This document shows, piece after piece, positions 6,031 to 6,145 of a stretch of 6,145 bases of DNA. Within the stretch, counting starts at the first letter, position 1. Each line of letters opens with the position of its first letter. Both the position numbers and the translations under genes were made by a program. Origin of the DNA: JANNHK01 sp034408875 (GTDB lineage Bacteria > Actinomycetota > Acidimicrobiia > IMCC26256 > PALSA-610); NCBI GenBank assembly GCA_034408875.1, contig JAWXCJ010000322.1:1-6145 (forward strand). Reading direction: 5' to 3'. The notes under the pieces are model-generated. The model saw nothing but the letters and a program-made list of their open reading frames with translations. It had not been told where the DNA came from and ran no database searches.

Positions 6031-6145
6031 GCGGCGCGACCCTTGCGGGCGAGGCCCGCGTGCGCGAGCAGGTCACGCGCCGGACGAGCGAGATGGTCCG
6101 GAAGGCGCGACGTGAGCACGCCGGCATCGACAACCCGCGCCACCG
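6027..6145 (-). CDS. C-terminal tail of a gene upstream of tadA, probably the CpaE/Ssd-like ATPase (partial)
   Basis: An open frame enters from the right edge and ends in TGA at 6029-6027, overlapping the tadA GTG in a 4-bp GTGA junction. The visible 38 residues read VARVVDAGVLTSRLPDHLAR, then PARDLLAHAGLARKGRAA. They hold no catalytic motif and no membrane segment. The identity comes mainly from position: in Actinomycetota the gene directly before this tadA is a MinD/ParA-like CpaE homologue (Rv3660c, Ssd), which probably helps place the pilus machine and has been linked to septum placement in mycobacteria. A short, basic C-terminal tail like this one is compatible with that. The reading frame, stop and coupling to tadA are seen; the function is inference. 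Confidence 0.6.
   Translation of the reverse strand, partial: VARVVDAGVLTSRLPDHLARPARDLLAHAGLARKGRAA

Noticed and set aside
1..6145. CRISPR arrays, tRNA or rRNA genes, insertion sequences, tandem repeats
   Set aside because: None was seen on reading both strands. Almost all bases belong to the assigned genes, and the largest gene-free stretch is the 50 bp at the left edge.

Overview
The window is very GC-rich, uses GTG starts freely, and carries a gene set with known conservation in Actinomycetota: a DEAH-box helicase next to a stripped-down Tad/Flp pilus operon. The layout matches Mycobacterium tuberculosis Rv3649 and Rv3654c-Rv3660c, recalled from knowledge of the family and not searched here. 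An actinobacterial chromosome is therefore a confident call. A deeper branch such as Acidimicrobiia is possible but cannot be decided from this sequence. I see no sign of a phage, plasmid, insertion sequence or CRISPR array.

Layout. Positions 1-50 are a short upstream region ending in a ribosome-binding-site-like GGTGAT, with a perfect 12-bp palindrome at the window edge. Positions 51-2345 (+) encode a 764-residue superfamily 2 helicase with a C-terminal cysteine cluster (DUF1998/MrfA-like architecture). All other genes lie on the minus strand and are read from right to left. In transcription order they are the C-terminal tail of a gene cut by the window edge (expected to be the CpaE/Ssd-like ATPase), tadA (CpaF-type secretion ATPase), tadB and tadC (inner-membrane platform proteins), flp (DUF4244-type prepilin), tadE (pseudopilin) and a small TadE/TadG-like protein. 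The helicase and the last pilus gene converge, and their 3' ends overlap by 38 bp.

The pilus genes form one tightly packed unit. Three junctions are 4-bp GTGA overlaps or can be read that way, one is a TGATG junction, and tadB probably starts 16 bp inside tadA. The only gap (28 bp) lies before flp, which also has the best Shine-Dalgarno sequence in the window. A perfect 12-bp GC hairpin lies 18 nt after the flp stop codon, inside the start of tadE. Together these suggest that the major pilin is made in excess over the pseudopilins and the machinery. By family knowledge, TadA powers assembly through TadB/TadC of Flp subunits cleaved by a prepilin peptidase that is not encoded in this window. 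Why a helicase travels with this operon is not known.
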